From contig NZ_POUL01000001.1 in NCBI RefSeq assembly GCF_002890895.1, forward strand, positions 310,001-374,000: a stretch of 64,000 bases of DNA, given 5' to 3'. This document shows, piece by piece, positions 43,178 to 53,393 of this stretch. The stretch's first letter is position 1. Each line of letters opens with the position of its first letter. Source of the DNA: Stutzerimonas stutzeri. GTDB lineage: Bacteria; Pseudomonadota; Gammaproteobacteria; Pseudomonadales; Pseudomonadaceae. The notes under the pieces were generated by a model. The model saw only the letters and a program-made list of their open reading frames with translations, had not been told where the DNA came from and did no database searches. A program made the translations under genes and the position numbers.

Positions 43178-43852
43178 TCACTTGTAGCGCGTAGGGTCAG
43201 CGACACCAGCTTCGTCGAAGCCGGCTACACGCAATCGGCAGCTGTCGCACTTGCCGCATGCGCGCCCATCTTCGTCAGCCTGATAGCAGGAAACGGTCAT
43301 GCTGTAGTCGACGCCTAAACGCTCACCAGCTTGGATAATCTCGCCTTTGCTCAGGTCCTGCAGCGGGGCATGAATGGAAAACCCGCGCCCTTCTACGCCC
43401 GCCTTGGTGGCCAGATTTGCGAGCCGCTCAAAGGCCTCGACAAACTCCGGACGACAATCCGGATAGCCTGAATAGTCGACTGCATTCACACCAATGAAAA
43501 TATCTTGGGCACCCAGCACTTCGGCCCAACCCAAGGCCAGCGAAAGAAACAGGGTGTTGCGTGCCGGTACGTAGGTGACTGGTATTCCTTCTCCTAGCTC
43601 TTCAGGCACAGCGATACGGCTATCGGTCAAAGCCGATCCGCCGATCCCGTTGAGATTCATACCAATAACCTTGTGCTCAACTACGCCCAAATGTTGCGCC
43701 ACCCGCTCCGCAGCCTGCAGCTCTGCGCGATGACGCTGGCCATAATCGAAACTCATGCTGTAGCAGACATAACCATCAGCCTTAGCCATCGCCACCACGG
43801 TCGCTGAATCGAGCCCGCCGGATAGAAGCACCACCGCTTTTTTGCCAGTCAT
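43178..43852 (-). CDS. queC: 7-cyano-7-deazaguanine (preQ0) synthase
   Basis: ATP-dependent enzyme that converts CDG to preQ0 in queuosine synthesis. The 224 residues start [16 protein letters not shown] (PP-loop). The end holds a four-Cys zinc site ([18 protein letters not shown]). ATG 43852 has AGG eight bases upstream; an adjacent ATG is equally possible. It follows queE by 49 bp, so the two probably form one operon. Confidence 0.95.
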   Translation of the reverse strand: MTGKKAVVLLSGGLDSATVVAMAKADGYVCYSMSFDYGQRHRAELQAAERVAQHLGVVEHKVIGMNLNGIGGSALTDSRIAVPEELGEGIPVTYVPARNTLFLSLALGWAEVLGAQDIFIGVNAVDYSGYPDCRPEFVEAFERLANLATKAGVEGRGFSIHAPLQDLSKGEIIQAGERLGVDYSMTVSCYQADEDGRACGKCDSCRLRVAGFDEAGVADPTRYK

Positions 43853-43901
43853 CATTAATACCTGTCGAATACCGCTGCGAGCCGCAGGGACGCACCGGCG
43901 G

Positions 43902-44549
43902 TCAGTGCCCTGGGGCATCGTTCCAGAGAATTTTGTGCAGCTGCAGCTGCAGACGCACCGGAAGGTTATCGCGGACGATCCAGTCGGCCAGCGCGCGCGC
44001 ATCCACCTGCCCGTGACTAGGCGAAAACAGCACCTCATCCACCCGCGCATCCAGCCTGTACTCAATCAGCTTTGATACTGCCCAGTCGTAATCTTCGCGA
44101 GAACAGATCACAAACTTGATCTGGTCATTCGACGTCAGATGACCAATGTTCTCGTAGTGATTACGCGCCACCTCTGCCGAACCTGGGGTTTTCAAGTCCA
44201 CTACCCGACTCACCCGCACATCAGTCATCGATATGTCCAGCGCACCACTGGTCTCCAGCGATACTTCATAACCGCCATCGCATAGACGTTCCAGCAGCGG
44301 GATGCAGTTCGGCTGAGCCAGCGGCTCACCACCGGTAACGCACACATAACGCGGTCGATACTCGGCGATGCGGGACACAATTGAGTCGAGCGACATGACT
44401 TCACCGCCATTGAAGGCGTAAGCGGTATCGCAGTACTGACAGCGCAGGGGGCAGCCGGTTAAGCGGACGAATACAGTGGGCAAGCCACTGGTACGCGTCT
44501 CCCCCTGCAGCGAGTAGAAAATTTCGGAGATTCTTAAAGTTGGATGCAT
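43902..44549 (-). CDS. queE: 7-carboxy-7-deazaguanine synthase (radical SAM)
   Basis: Radical S-adenosylmethionine enzyme making CDG, the step before QueC. 215 residues. The cluster motif is in [17 protein letters not shown] (CxxxCxxC, about residue 27). FYSLQGE lies near the start and CVTGGEPL in the middle. ATG 44549 is favoured by family length; no strong ribosome site is visible. First gene of queE-queC, downstream of cpoB with a terminator between. Confidence 0.93.
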   Translation of the reverse strand: MHPTLRISEIFYSLQGETRTSGLPTVFVRLTGCPLRCQYCDTAYAFNGGEVMSLDSIVSRIAEYRPRYVCVTGGEPLAQPNCIPLLERLCDGGYEVSLETSGALDISMTDVRVSRVVDLKTPGSAEVARNHYENIGHLTSNDQIKFVICSREDYDWAVSKLIEYRLDARVDEVLFSPSHGQVDARALADWIVRDNLPVRLQLQLHKILWNDAPGH

Positions 44550-44619
44550 ATCGGCCACGGGCGTGACAGCTAAACAGGCCATCCGCCTCCGTTGCGGGAA
44601 GGGGGCGCGATTCTAACGA

Positions 44620-44644
44620 AAAAACCCGCCGAATAGGCGGGTTT
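44620..44644 (-). terminator. Terminator of the tol-pal-cpoB operon
   Basis: AAACCCGCC (44622-44630) pairs with GGCGGGTTT (44636-44644); six T follow on the minus strand. 22 bp after the cpoB stop. Confidence 0.9.
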
Positions 44645-44665
44645 GAAGCGGAGCAAAGTTTAGCT

Positions 44666-45493
44666 CTATCGATTCAACTGACGCTGAGCCAATTGCGCAG
44701 CCGAGCTATTCGGGTATTCGGCAATGACCTGACGAAGAATTCCATTAGCCTTATCACGGTTACCCAAACGCAATTCAACATCAGCGAGTTTGTACAGCGA
44801 ATCAGGAACTTTGTTGTGCTGAGGGTACGCCTGACTAACCTTAGCGAACGCCTGTCCAGCACCCTGCAAATCTCCCTTGGCGAGATTCACTTCTCCCAAC
44901 CAATACTGGGCGTTACCCGCATAAGGACTGCTCGGATACTTGCGGAGAAAAGCAGCAAAGGCCTGACTGGCCTTATCGAAGTCTTTTGCCTTGATAAGGT
45001 CAAATGCGGCGTCGTAATAGAGCTTTTCCTTTTCAGGATCGGCCGATTGACTGCCCGCCGTTTGCGGCGCAGAGCCACCGTTTGGGGCCTGTACCGGACC
45101 ACTGGCATCGATGACACCAGCAGCTGAAGAATTCTGACTGGCCGATCCGCCCGTGGAGGCGTTCGACAAGCGACGATCTAGATCTTGGTAGCGTTCCAGC
45201 CCTTCTTGTTTCAGGCGCTGAATTTCATTCTGTTGCACTTCCAACATCCCGCGCAATTGCGCGATCTCTTCCTGCATTTGCTGCAACTGCACGAAGAGCA
45301 TGCCCTGCGCCGAAGACGGAGCTGACGCCCCGCCTCCGACATAGGCACCGCCAGTATCCGACCCAGCTGAATAACCCGACCCGACCGCACCACCTTGGGC
45401 TTGCGAGTCATAGTCAACAACCGGAACCTGAGCTGCCACAGAGAGTGGCAGACCAAGTACAAAAAGCGTCAGAGCATAACGGTGCTTGAGCAT
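44666..45493 (-). CDS. cpoB: CpoB (YbgF), cell-division coordinator of Tol-Pal
   Basis: Periplasmic protein of 275 residues that links peptidoglycan synthesis to outer-membrane constriction. A signal peptide (about 1-21, LSVAA) is followed by an N-terminal coiled-coil trimerisation helix (about 60-105, LQQMQEEIAQLRGMLEVQQNEIQRL), a Ser/Gly/Gln-rich linker, and a C-terminal TPR domain (about 150-275). Last gene of the Tol-Pal cluster, 6 bp after pal. Confidence 0.93.
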   Translation of the reverse strand: MLKHRYALTLFVLGLPLSVAAQVPVVDYDSQAQGGAVGSGYSAGSDTGGAYVGGGASAPSSAQGMLFVQLQQMQEEIAQLRGMLEVQQNEIQRLKQEGLERYQDLDRRLSNASTGGSASQNSSAAGVIDASGPVQAPNGGSAPQTAGSQSADPEKEKLYYDAAFDLIKAKDFDKASQAFAAFLRKYPSSPYAGNAQYWLGEVNLAKGDLQGAGQAFAKVSQAYPQHNKVPDSLYKLADVELRLGNRDKANGILRQVIAEYPNSSAAQLAQRQLNR

Positions 45494-45499
45494 GGCTTA

Positions 45500-46003
45500 T
45501 TACTTACGCAGTTCAACGCGACGGTTCTGAGCCCAGGACTGCTCGTCGTTGCCCATGGCAACTGGTCGCTCTTCACCGTAGGAAACCAGCTCCAGCTGTG
45601 CAGGCGATACGCCCTGCAGAACCAGGTAACGCTGAACAGCTTTGGAACGACGCTCACCCAGAGCCATGTTGTACTCGCGAGTACCACGCTCGTCAGTGTG
45701 GCCTTCCAGAACAACGCGGTTGCCAGCGGACTTCAGATCCTTGGCATGAACGTCCAGAGCGCGCATGGCCTCCGGCTTCAGGTCCGAGCTGTCGTATTCG
45801 AAGTAGAAAGTAGTGATAGCGCGCAGAGCAGCTTCTTCGCTCATGCTGCCGTCAACGGCACCGCTATCAGCACCGTAACCAGCGTTCGGATCAATGGCAG
45901 TGGAGCCTTCGCCAGAGTCGTCGCCGCCCTTGGACGAACAACCAACAGCTACGGCCATAGCCAGAGCCAGCGCAGCGAACTTACCGAATTTCAGCATTTC
46001 CAT
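45500..46003 (-). CDS. pal: Peptidoglycan-associated lipoprotein (OprL/Pal)
   Basis: Outer-membrane lipoprotein of 167 residues that tethers the outer membrane to peptidoglycan. A lipobox (LAMAVAVGC, Cys near residue 22) is followed by an OmpA-like domain with [14 protein letters not shown] and [19 protein letters not shown]. The N-terminus [21 protein letters not shown] is what I recall for Pseudomonas OprL, which sets the start at 46003. Between tolB and cpoB. Confidence 0.96.
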   Translation of the reverse strand: MEMLKFGKFAALALAMAVAVGCSSKGGDDSGEGSTAIDPNAGYGADSGAVDGSMSEEAALRAITTFYFEYDSSDLKPEAMRALDVHAKDLKSAGNRVVLEGHTDERGTREYNMALGERRSKAVQRYLVLQGVSPAQLELVSYGEERPVAMGNDEQSWAQNRRVELRK

Positions 46004-46051
46004 GTGTAACAACCCCAGGTGTGTTTTGGTTAGTAAAGCGTTGATACCGCA

Positions 46052-47353
46052 TCAGTTCAGGTAAGGGGACCACGATGGCTCACGGACTTCGCCTTGAGCA
46101 GTAGGAAGCGGGAGCCTAACTCGACCATTGATTGATACGAGCATCAAGACTCCCCGGCCCTGCTGGCGGGTCGCGTAGATTAGCATGGTGCCATTAGGCG
46201 CAACAGTGGGCGACTCATCTAAACTTGTCTCGGAAAGAATGCGCAGATTCCCACGCTGCAAGTCTTGCGCCGCCACCTTGAAGTTCGTGTAGCCCTCCTG
46301 ACGGTGAATCATGACCAGCGTCTTTTCATCTGCAGACAGCTTCGGGTTGGCGTTGTAGTTGCCAACAAAGGTAACGCGCTCGGCGTTATTGGTTCCCAGA
46401 CGCTGCTTGTAGATCTGCGGTTTGCCGGCACGGTCTGAGGTGAAATAGATGGTCTGGCCATCAGCGCCCCAGAAAGGCTCAGTGTCGATTGCATAATGAT
46501 CGGTAAGCCGCTGGAGTTGACGCGAGCCGAGGTCCATCACATAGATCTCGGGATTGCCGTCCTTCGACAACACGAATGCAAGGCGATTGCCATCCGGCGA
46601 AAACGCTGGCGCCCCGTTTAGCCCTTCAAAATTAGTGATCTGTTCGCGACGGCCGGTATCGACATGCTGGATGAAAATCCGCGGGCGTTTTTGCTCGAAC
46701 GAGACGTAGGCGATGCGGCGTCCATCAGGCGAGTAGCGTGGAGAGAGAATCGGCTCGCGGGACTGAAGCAAGGTTACTGCACGAGCACCGTCATAATCGG
46801 AACGCTGCAGGGTATAGCGCGTATTCGCACCGCCAAGACGCTCAACGGTGACATACAGAAGGCGAGTCGAGAACGCGCCTTTTATACCTGTGAGCTTTTC
46901 AAAAGCCTGATCGGACGCGTAATGCGCCATGTCTCGCAGTTGGTCCTGAGCACCACCGACGGTGCCGGTCAAAACTTGCTGCTCGGTAGTTACGTTGAAC
47001 ACTTCATAGCGAATCTGCAGCTTGCCGGCGCCTGGCGTGATGTTTCCGACCATGACGTATTGCGCGCCGAGAGCCTTCCAGTCACGAAAAATGATCTCTG
47101 AGCCGCGGGTGGGCAGACTGATCATGTTCTGCTTGGGAATAGGTTGAAAGATTCCAGTATTGCGCATGTCATTGCCGATTATCTCGGCCATGTCTTCAGG
47201 CAGCACGGTACCGCCCTGCCAGCCAAACGGAACCACCGCGATAGGAATGGCGCGATCGGCACCGCTGGTAACGACGATGTTTTTCTCCTGAGCGACGGCA
47301 CTGCCCAATACGAACAGGAGAAGAACGATGAAACCTCGAAGGTAATTGATCAC
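46052..47353 (-). CDS. tolB: TolB, periplasmic beta-propeller of Tol-Pal
   Basis: 433-residue periplasmic protein that binds Pal and TolA. A signal peptide (about 1-21) is followed by an N-terminal domain (about 30-150) and a six-bladed propeller with repeated (Y/F)SPDG blades ([28 protein letters not shown]). The start is GTG (47353), overlapping the tolA stop by four bases (GTGA), so coupling is likely. Confidence 0.96.
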   Translation of the reverse strand: MINYLRGFIVLLLFVLGSAVAQEKNIVVTSGADRAIPIAVVPFGWQGGTVLPEDMAEIIGNDMRNTGIFQPIPKQNMISLPTRGSEIIFRDWKALGAQYVMVGNITPGAGKLQIRYEVFNVTTEQQVLTGTVGGAQDQLRDMAHYASDQAFEKLTGIKGAFSTRLLYVTVERLGGANTRYTLQRSDYDGARAVTLLQSREPILSPRYSPDGRRIAYVSFEQKRPRIFIQHVDTGRREQITNFEGLNGAPAFSPDGNRLAFVLSKDGNPEIYVMDLGSRQLQRLTDHYAIDTEPFWGADGQTIYFTSDRAGKPQIYKQRLGTNNAERVTFVGNYNANPKLSADEKTLVMIHRQEGYTNFKVAAQDLQRGNLRILSETSLDESPTVAPNGTMLIYATRQQGRGVLMLVSINGRVRLPLPTAQGEVREPSWSPYLN

Positions 47354-48354
47354 AACGCTAGATCCTCAGGCGTAAATGTCATCGTGAACGAGCGATACGG
47401 CTGAAAGTCCTGAGCAGAGAGCCCCTGCATTTCGGTCAGCCGACCAATATTCTTTACTGCCGCTACCGCGGAACTGTCGAACGGAGCATCACCACTTGAA
47501 CGTGAAACTGTCGCAGCGGTAATGGTGCCGTCCGGCAGCATGTTGACTCGTAGCGTAACCGACATGTTGTTTCGAGCCGACGGTGGCCGGGTCCAGTTTT
47601 CAGCGGCACGCATGCGAATCAGATCGTCGAAATTCCCGGAGGTCTGATCGCCCTGGGTATCAGCCAGCGCCTGCTGTCGCTCCGTATCATCGGAAAGCAG
47701 CTCGGCCAATGCCTGTGCCTTCTTGTCTTCAGCAGCTTTGCGGGCGGCCTCGGTTGCAGCTTTCTTTTTTGCCTCCTCGGCGGCTTTCTTCTTTGCTGCC
47801 TCAGCGGCCGCTTTTTTCTTCGCATCTTCTGCAGCTTTCTTTTTCGCCGCTTCGGCTGCTGCCTTCTTCTTTGCTTCCTCAGCGGCTTTCTTCTTCTGTG
47901 CTTCTTCGGCCGCTTTTTTCTTGGCGATCTCCGCCTGCTTCTGTTGCTCGGCTTTCTTTGCCTCGTCAGCTTTCTTGGCTTCGGAGGCTTTCTTTGCCGC
48001 ATCAGCCTTCGCTGCCTCGGCCTTTCGAGCCTCGTCAGCCTTTTTTTGTTCCGCAGCTTTTGCGGCCGCCTGCTTTTGTTGCTCTACCTTGCGCTGCTCC
48101 AACTGCTCGGCTTCATATTGCTTTGCTGCGGTCTTCTGCGCTTCGCCGGCGATTTTCTGATTCGTCTGTACCTTCGCCTGACTCTGGGACTTGAGCTGAT
48201 ACAGGGTGGCCTGGACGATAGGCTTGGACGGCGGTAGTTCTGGCGTCATGGCAAAGCTGACGAACAGCGTCGCAAAAATGATTACATGCAGGCCCACCGC
48301 CAGAATGGTGGGCCAATAGAGGCTCTCAGAGCGCGAACGATCCGGCTGCTGCAT
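47350..48354 (-). CDS. tolA: TolA, inner-membrane to outer-membrane link of Tol-Pal
   Basis: 334-residue protein with one N-terminal membrane helix (about 15-35, [19 protein letters not shown]). A long Ala/Lys/Glu helix (about 60-215, repeated [17 protein letters not shown] units) and a C-terminal globular domain (about 235-334) follow. It transmits the TolQR proton force to TolB/Pal. The ATG shares one base with the tolR stop (TGATG). The Lys/Ala repeat region is prone to slippage but is intact here. Confidence 0.95.
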   Translation of the reverse strand: MQQPDRSRSESLYWPTILAVGLHVIIFATLFVSFAMTPELPPSKPIVQATLYQLKSQSQAKVQTNQKIAGEAQKTAAKQYEAEQLEQRKVEQQKQAAAKAAEQKKADEARKAEAAKADAAKKASEAKKADEAKKAEQQKQAEIAKKKAAEEAQKKKAAEEAKKKAAAEAAKKKAAEDAKKKAAAEAAKKKAAEEAKKKAATEAARKAAEDKKAQALAELLSDDTERQQALADTQGDQTSGNFDDLIRMRAAENWTRPPSARNNMSVTLRVNMLPDGTITAATVSRSSGDAPFDSSAVAAVKNIGRLTEMQGLSAQDFQPYRSFTMTFTPEDLAL

Positions 48355-48806
48355 CAAGGCGCCTCGGTAATCAGGCCGACGTTACCTACGCCCGCCTCCT
48401 GCAACCCACCCATAGCCGCCATTACCGAACCATAATCCACGGCTTTATCGCCTCGCACGAAGACCTGGATCTGCTTACCCTGACTACGGTTCTGGTTCAT
48501 GATCGCGGTGACCGCCTTGGTCATTTCGTCGAGTGTCAGCGCCTTATCCTGGACGGTATCCGTATCAACCTCACTACCGATATTCCAGTAGTAAGTCTTG
48601 TCGGCCTTGATCGAGATTGTCAGGACCTGCGCATCATTATCCTGCGGCAGCACCTCGCTGCTCACTTTCGGCAAGTCGACTTTCACGCCTTGGTTGAGCA
48701 TCGGAGCGGTCACCATGAAGATCACCAGCAGGACCAGCATCACGTCGATGTACGGCACTACGTTCATCTCGGCGACGGGTTTGCGTCTGTTGCGAATTCT
48801 TGCCAT
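48354..48806 (-). CDS. tolR: TolR, proton-channel subunit
   Basis: 150-residue inner-membrane protein of the TolQR motor. One helix with the conserved Asp is in NVVPYIDVMLVLLVIFMV (D about residue 22), followed by a periplasmic domain. Resembles the ExbD at 2186-2647 but belongs to the tol operon by position. The stop overlaps tolA. Confidence 0.95.
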   Translation of the reverse strand: MARIRNRRKPVAEMNVVPYIDVMLVLLVIFMVTAPMLNQGVKVDLPKVSSEVLPQDNDAQVLTISIKADKTYYWNIGSEVDTDTVQDKALTLDEMTKAVTAIMNQNRSQGKQIQVFVRGDKAVDYGSVMAAMGGLQEAGVGNVGLITEAP

Positions 48807-48817
48807 GGCCTACGGCC

Positions 48818-49510
48818 TCAATCTTCGGAGGTGTGAACTTTGCGATGGAGGATCGCCTGGAACTCGTCGGCAAAGGTGTAGTAACGACCGATGAGCATCT
48901 CGCCACGCGCCGCGAAACGGTTGTAAGCAATGACCGCTGGAATTGCCGCAAAAAGACCGATTGCTGTGGCAATCAGCGCTTCAGCAATACCTGGCGCAAC
49001 CGTGGCCAGCGTGGCTTGCTGAACCTGAGCCAGTCCGCGGAAAGAGTTCATGATGCCCCACACAGTACCAAACAGGCCGATATAGGGACTGGTGGAACCC
49101 ACAGTTGCCAGGAACGGCAGGCCCTGCTCTAGCTTTTCTTCTTCGCGAGAGATGGCCACTCGCATTGCACGGTTTACGCCGTCCATCACCGCGTCTGGGT
49201 CGACGCCCTGCTGTTGACGCAGGCGGGAAAACTCCTTGAAACCAGCACGAAAGATCTGCTCGACACCCGAGTCCGGGTCCGGATTGCTTCCAGCCTGCCG
49301 ATAAAGTTTGGACAGGTCGATGCCCGACCAGAAACGCTCCTCGAAAGCATCCAGAGAACGCTTGGCGGCGCGGATCATATTGCCGCGCTGAAATATCAAG
49401 ATCCATGAGGTCACCGAGGCGCCTACAAGAATCAGCATCACCAGCTGAACCACAAAGCTGGCGTTGCTGATCAGGCTCCACATGGACATATGATCGACGT
49501 TGGATTCCAC
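48818..49510 (-). CDS. tolQ: TolQ, proton-channel subunit
   Basis: 230-residue MotA/TolQ/ExbB-type inner-membrane protein with three helices. The conserved block has SPYIGLFGTVWGIMNSFRGL and APGIAEALIATAIGLFAAIPAV. The start is GTG 49510 (ESNVDHMSMW follows), supported by AGGAG seven bases upstream and by the Pseudomonas TolQ N-terminus; an ATG six codons downstream is less likely. It starts 2 bp after the ybgC stop. Confidence 0.95.
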   Translation of the reverse strand: MESNVDHMSMWSLISNASFVVQLVMLILVGASVTSWILIFQRGNMIRAAKRSLDAFEERFWSGIDLSKLYRQAGSNPDPDSGVEQIFRAGFKEFSRLRQQQGVDPDAVMDGVNRAMRVAISREEEKLEQGLPFLATVGSTSPYIGLFGTVWGIMNSFRGLAQVQQATLATVAPGIAEALIATAIGLFAAIPAVIAYNRFAARGEMLIGRYYTFADEFQAILHRKVHTSED

Positions 49511-49512
49511 GC

Positions 49513-49956
49513 TTACTCTCCTGCTGGGGGTAGACCCGACCTGACGAAAGCGGCACGCAGCAGCTCTGGGATAGGACGGGGTTTCAAACTCTCGGTGCGC
49601 ACACACGCCACCACGAACTGCCCCTCGCAGAGCAGTACATCATCATCAGCTCGCCGCACCTGCTGTTTGAAACGCAGGCTTGCACGCTTCACTTCGACCA
49701 CTTCGGCTGTCACCAGCAATTCGTCGTCCAGACGCGCCGGCGCGTGATAACGCGCCTCACTGGAATGCACGACAAAAAGCAGGTCTTCACCGACCAGCTG
49801 CGACTGGGCAAAACCCAGGCTGCGCAACCGTTCGGTACGGGCCCGCTCCATGAACTTGAGGTAATTGACGTAATAAACGATGCCGCCCGCATCGGTATCT
49901 TCGTAGTAAACGCGACAACGATGGGAGAACAATTGAGCTTGTGATTCCGCGCGCAT
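49513..49956 (-). CDS. ybgC: YbgC acyl-CoA thioesterase of the tol operon
   Basis: 147-residue hot-dog fold thioesterase, usually cytoplasmic and tol-linked. The signature [29 protein letters not shown] holds the catalytic Asp. It acts on short or long acyl-CoA; its role in Tol function is unclear. First gene of ybgC-tolQRAB-pal-cpoB. ATG 49956 has AGGGCC upstream at a long spacing. Confidence 0.93.
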   Translation of the reverse strand: MRAESQAQLFSHRCRVYYEDTDAGGIVYYVNYLKFMERARTERLRSLGFAQSQLVGEDLLFVVHSSEARYHAPARLDDELLVTAEVVEVKRASLRFKQQVRRADDDVLLCEGQFVVACVRTESLKPRPIPELLRAAFVRSGLPPAGE

Positions 49957-50007
49957 ACTAGTGCCAGGCCCTGCAATTGCCAATTGGGTAAAACAAAGAA
50001 ATTTTCG

Positions 50008-51060
50008 TCACTCTGTGTCGCCACTGAAAAGATCGGGAGTCGGTGTATCTCCCAGACGTTTCGGCAGGTTCAATCCAAAGTGCAAATAGGCGTGCCGCGT
50101 GACGACGCGCCCCCTCGGGGTACGCATGATGTAACCCTGCTGGATCAGATAGGGTTCAAGCACATCCTCGATGGTATGACGCTCTTCGCTGATGGCAGCC
50201 GCCAGGCTGTCGATACCAACCGGACCGCCATCGAACTTCTCGATCAGCGTCAGCAGCAACCGGCGATCCTGATGATCCAGGCCGCGCTCGTCGACATCGA
50301 GCATGTTCAGCGCGAGGTCTGCCGTATTACGGCTGATCTCGCCATTGCCGCGCACTTCGGCGAAGTCGCGCACCCGACGGAGCAGGCGATTGGCAATACG
50401 CGGGGTACCGCGGGCGCGCCGGGCGATTTCGACAGCCCCTTCCGCCTCGATGGGGAGACCGAGAATTCCGGCTGACCGAGTGACAATTGTTGCTAGGTCA
50501 GCCGTCGAGTAGAACTCGAGACGCTGGACGATGCCGAAACGGTCGCGCAGCGGATTGGTGAGCATGCCTGCCCGCGTCGTCGCGCCAACCAGGGTGAACG
50601 GCGGCAGGTCGAGCTTGATCGAACGTGCGGCGGGCCCTTCACCAATCATGATATCGAGCTGAAAATCCTCCATTGCGGGATAAAGCACTTCTTCCACGAT
50701 TGGCGACAGCCGATGGATCTCGTCGACGAACAGCACATCACCTTCTTCCAGGTTCGTCAGCAGCGCCGCCAGATCGCCCGGCCGCTCGAGCACAGGCCCC
50801 GAGGTGCTTTTGATCGAGACGCCCATTTCCTGCGCGATGATGTTGGCGAGCGTGGTCTTGCCCAGGCCCGGCGGACCAAAGATCAGCGTGTGATCCAACG
50901 ATTCTTTGCGCCCACGCGCTGCACGGATGAAGAGGTCCATCTGCTCGCGTACTACCGGCTGACCGATGTATTCGGCCAGGCTCAGCGGCCGGATCGCACG
51001 ATCGAACTGTTCTTCGCGTTCCCGGCCAGTGGCCGTGATGAGCCGATCAGCTTCGATCAT
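50008..51060 (-). CDS. ruvB: RuvB, Holliday-junction branch-migration ATPase
   Basis: AAA+ hexameric motor of 350 residues. Walker A is GPPGLGKTT, Walker B LFVDEIHR, sensor [18 protein letters not shown], and a C-terminal winged helix ends in ...[22 protein letters not shown]. Works with RuvA. ATG 51060 (MIEADRLI) is the Pseudomonas start. It follows ruvA by 147 bp. Confidence 0.97.
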   Translation of the reverse strand: MIEADRLITATGREREEQFDRAIRPLSLAEYIGQPVVREQMDLFIRAARGRKESLDHTLIFGPPGLGKTTLANIIAQEMGVSIKSTSGPVLERPGDLAALLTNLEEGDVLFVDEIHRLSPIVEEVLYPAMEDFQLDIMIGEGPAARSIKLDLPPFTLVGATTRAGMLTNPLRDRFGIVQRLEFYSTADLATIVTRSAGILGLPIEAEGAVEIARRARGTPRIANRLLRRVRDFAEVRGNGEISRNTADLALNMLDVDERGLDHQDRRLLLTLIEKFDGGPVGIDSLAAAISEERHTIEDVLEPYLIQQGYIMRTPRGRVVTRHAYLHFGLNLPKRLGDTPTPDLFSGDTE

Positions 51061-51207
51061 GAGCACCCACCTTCCGCCAATTCCGCTTCAGGCAGATCTG
51101 TCACGAATAGCGATGCCTGGCGCAACGCGGACGCGGCAACAGAGGAAAGTAGAGACACACAAATCCGCCTCGTGACCAACGCCGTGGTGAACATTTGATA
51201 TCGCACG

Positions 51208-51813
51208 TTAGACCATTCCCTTCAGTGCACGGCGGATCAGGTCTTCACTGCTCAAATCTTCTTCCTGTACGGCGGATACGGCTCGGCTCGCCTCTTGCGG
51301 TTTGAAGCCAAGGGAAATCAATGCGCTGACTGCGTCGCTCTCGGCGCTTGAGACTGCCACAGCACCTCGAGGTTCCACTACAAGCGTGGCGATGGACGGC
51401 ATGGTCTCCCAGGCCTTGAAACGATCCTTCAGCTCGACCAGCAGGCGCTCGGCGGTCTTCTTGCCGACCCCAGGGATCTTGACCAGCACCGAAGTATCCT
51501 GCGCCTGAACACAGCGCACCAGCTCATCCACTTCAAGGCCAGACATCAACGCCAGGGCGAGCTTCGGCCCGACACCGTTGAGCCGAATCAGCTCCCTGAA
51601 TAGCTCTCGGTCGCGCTTTTCAGCAAAGCCATACAGCAGATGCGCGTCTTCACGCACCACCAGATGGGTATGCAGCGTGACCTGCTCACCCACCGTCGGC
51701 AGGCGATAAAGAGTGGTCATTGGCACCTCAAGCTCATAACCGATGCCATTGACGTCAAGAATCAGATGAGGCGGCTGTTTCTCCGCCAGGGTCCCGCGCA
51801 AGCGTCCAATCAC
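51208..51813 (-). CDS. ruvA: RuvA, Holliday-junction binding protein
   Basis: 201-residue tetramer subunit that holds the four-way junction. An N-terminal OB fold starts [19 protein letters not shown]. Two helix-hairpin-helix motifs follow (about 70-140, [16 protein letters not shown] and [18 protein letters not shown]). The C-terminal domain III is the RuvB contact. GTG start at 51813 with GAGGA upstream. Confidence 0.97.
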   Translation of the reverse strand: MIGRLRGTLAEKQPPHLILDVNGIGYELEVPMTTLYRLPTVGEQVTLHTHLVVREDAHLLYGFAEKRDRELFRELIRLNGVGPKLALALMSGLEVDELVRCVQAQDTSVLVKIPGVGKKTAERLLVELKDRFKAWETMPSIATLVVEPRGAVAVSSAESDAVSALISLGFKPQEASRAVSAVQEEDLSSEDLIRRALKGMV

Positions 51814-51897
51814 TGTGATACGTCCTCGTTCGATCGATTCGCAACCGATCCGGATTGTTCATAACCTGCCCTCGGGCATCAACGCCGGAGCGGTCGA

Positions 51898-52422
51898 CTA
51901 CAGGCGCAGGCGTCCGGCTCTTCGCTTAGCACCAGCAAGGCCATGCGGAATCAGACTTTGACGATGATGTGCATGGCACAAGGCAATTGCCAGAGCGTCA
52001 GAGGCATCAATTTGCGGTTTCTGGGTCAATTTCAGCAGGTGCATTACCATCATTTGGACCTGCTGCTTGTCCGCCCCGCCGGTTCCTGCAATCGCCTGTT
52101 TCACCTGCGTGGCGGTGTATTCGGAGATCTCGAGGCCCTGCTCGGCAGCGGCGACTATTGCAGCCCCCCTCGCCTGCCCCAGCTTTAAAGCCGAATCGGC
52201 GTTACGCGCCATGAACACCTGCTCGATGCCCATCGTCACCGGACCATGCAGACGAATGACTTCGCTGACACCGCAGAATACTGCCTGCAAGCGTGACGAA
52301 AGCTCACCACTGCCCGTGCGTATGCAGCCCGACGCCACATACTCGCAGGTGCGACCGTTATCCCGCACCACGCCGTAGCCGGTGATTCGTGAGCCCGGGT
52401 CTATCCCGAGAATTAGCGTCAT
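51898..52422 (-). CDS. ruvC: RuvC, Holliday-junction endonuclease
   Basis: 174-residue dimeric nuclease that cuts Holliday junctions. RNase H fold with acidic residues in [17 protein letters not shown] (Asp near residue 8), GIEQVF (Glu) and [15 protein letters not shown] (two Asp). The start at 52422 fits family length; upstream residues are not conserved. Heads ruvC-ruvA-ruvB. Confidence 0.96.
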   Translation of the reverse strand: MTLILGIDPGSRITGYGVVRDNGRTCEYVASGCIRTGSGELSSRLQAVFCGVSEVIRLHGPVTMGIEQVFMARNADSALKLGQARGAAIVAAAEQGLEISEYTATQVKQAIAGTGGADKQQVQMMVMHLLKLTQKPQIDASDALAIALCHAHHRQSLIPHGLAGAKRRAGRLRL

Positions 52423-52516
52423 GACACCGCCATACTGTCTATTTATCCAGCCGCCAGTATAAGGACGCCCCTTCTCGACGGCCAGAGACATAACGAGGCA
52501 GCAGACACTCCTCGAA

Positions 52517-52554
52517 AAAAAAAACCGGAAGCACCTTTGGTGACTTCCGGTTCT
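52517..52554 (-). terminator. Strong terminator of yebC
   Basis: AACCGGAAG (52525-52533) pairs with CTTCCGGTT (52546-52554), with CACC/GGTG inside. About ten T follow on the minus strand. Just after the yebC stop. Confidence 0.93.
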
Positions 52555-52571
52555 TTGTCTATCGCAACGGG

Positions 52572-53318
52572 TCAGTCCAGCTGCTCCATAACCTCATCCG
52601 GAATCTCGGCGTTATGGTAGACGTTCTGTACGTCATCCAGATCTTCCAGCGCATCAATCAGGCGAAGCACTTTCTGCGCAGTTTCCAGATCAGTGACCGG
52701 CGCAGCGATCGACGGGATCATGGCGATGTCCGCCTCGTCACCCTTGAACCCGGCCGCATCCAACGCTTCATTGACGGCGTGAAAATCTGTAAAGCTGGTA
52801 GACACCAGAGCCGAGCCGTCTTCGCCCATTTCCACATCGTCGGCGCCGGCTTCCAGCGCCGCCTCCATCAATGCGTCCTCTTCTACGCCCGTCGCAAAGC
52901 TGATCTGCCCCTTGCGATCAAACATGTAGGCCACCGACCCATCCGTACCGAGATTGCCGCCGTGCTTGCTGAAGGCATGACGCACTTCTGCGGCCGTACG
53001 GTTACGGTTGTCGGTCATAGCCTCGACAATGATGGCGACACCGCTAGGCGCGTAGCCTTCGTAGGTCAGCTCGACCACGTTATCGGCGTCGTTATTGCCC
53101 GCGCCGCGCGCAATGGCACGGTCAATCACGTCGCGCGACATATTTGCAACCAACGCTTTATCGACCGCCAAACGCAGGCGGGGATTGTCCGCTGGAATAG
53201 CCCCGCTCTTGGCGGCGACCGTCAGCTCGCGAATGAGCTTGGTAAAGATCTTGCCGCGCTTGGCGTCCTGACGCCCTTTGCGGTGCTTGATGTTGGCCCA
53301 TTTGGAATGACCAGCCAT
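52572..53318 (-). CDS. yebC: YebC/PmpR-family regulator
   Basis: 248-residue protein starting [20 protein letters not shown], the invariant family start. The family includes Pseudomonas PmpR, a quorum-sensing regulator, and proteins that relieve ribosome stalling. Three-domain fold with acidic C-terminal part ([16 protein letters not shown]). GGGGGG lies before the ATG. It lies between aspS and ruvC on the same strand, with its own terminator. Confidence 0.95.
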   Translation of the reverse strand: MAGHSKWANIKHRKGRQDAKRGKIFTKLIRELTVAAKSGAIPADNPRLRLAVDKALVANMSRDVIDRAIARGAGNNDADNVVELTYEGYAPSGVAIIVEAMTDNRNRTAAEVRHAFSKHGGNLGTDGSVAYMFDRKGQISFATGVEEDALMEAALEAGADDVEMGEDGSALVSTSFTDFHAVNEALDAAGFKGDEADIAMIPSIAAPVTDLETAQKVLRLIDALEDLDDVQNVYHNAEIPDEVMEQLD

Positions 53319-53360
53319 TAACTGCCCCCCTTTCCGATCAACTTTTCATCTTGCTGAAAC

Positions 53361-53388
53361 CAAGAGCCCAGGTTTCCCTGGGCTCTTG
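53361..53388 (-). terminator. Probable terminator of aspS
   Basis: CAAGAGCCCAGG (53361-53372) pairs perfectly with CCTGGGCTCTTG (53377-53388) around TTTC. Only three T follow on the minus strand, so partial read-through to yebC is likely. Confidence 0.6.
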
Positions 53389-53393
53389 TGCCG

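Noticed and set aside
44550-44620. A preQ1 riboswitch before queE
   Set aside because: The leader is short and lacks the characteristic aptamer bases; nothing supports it.
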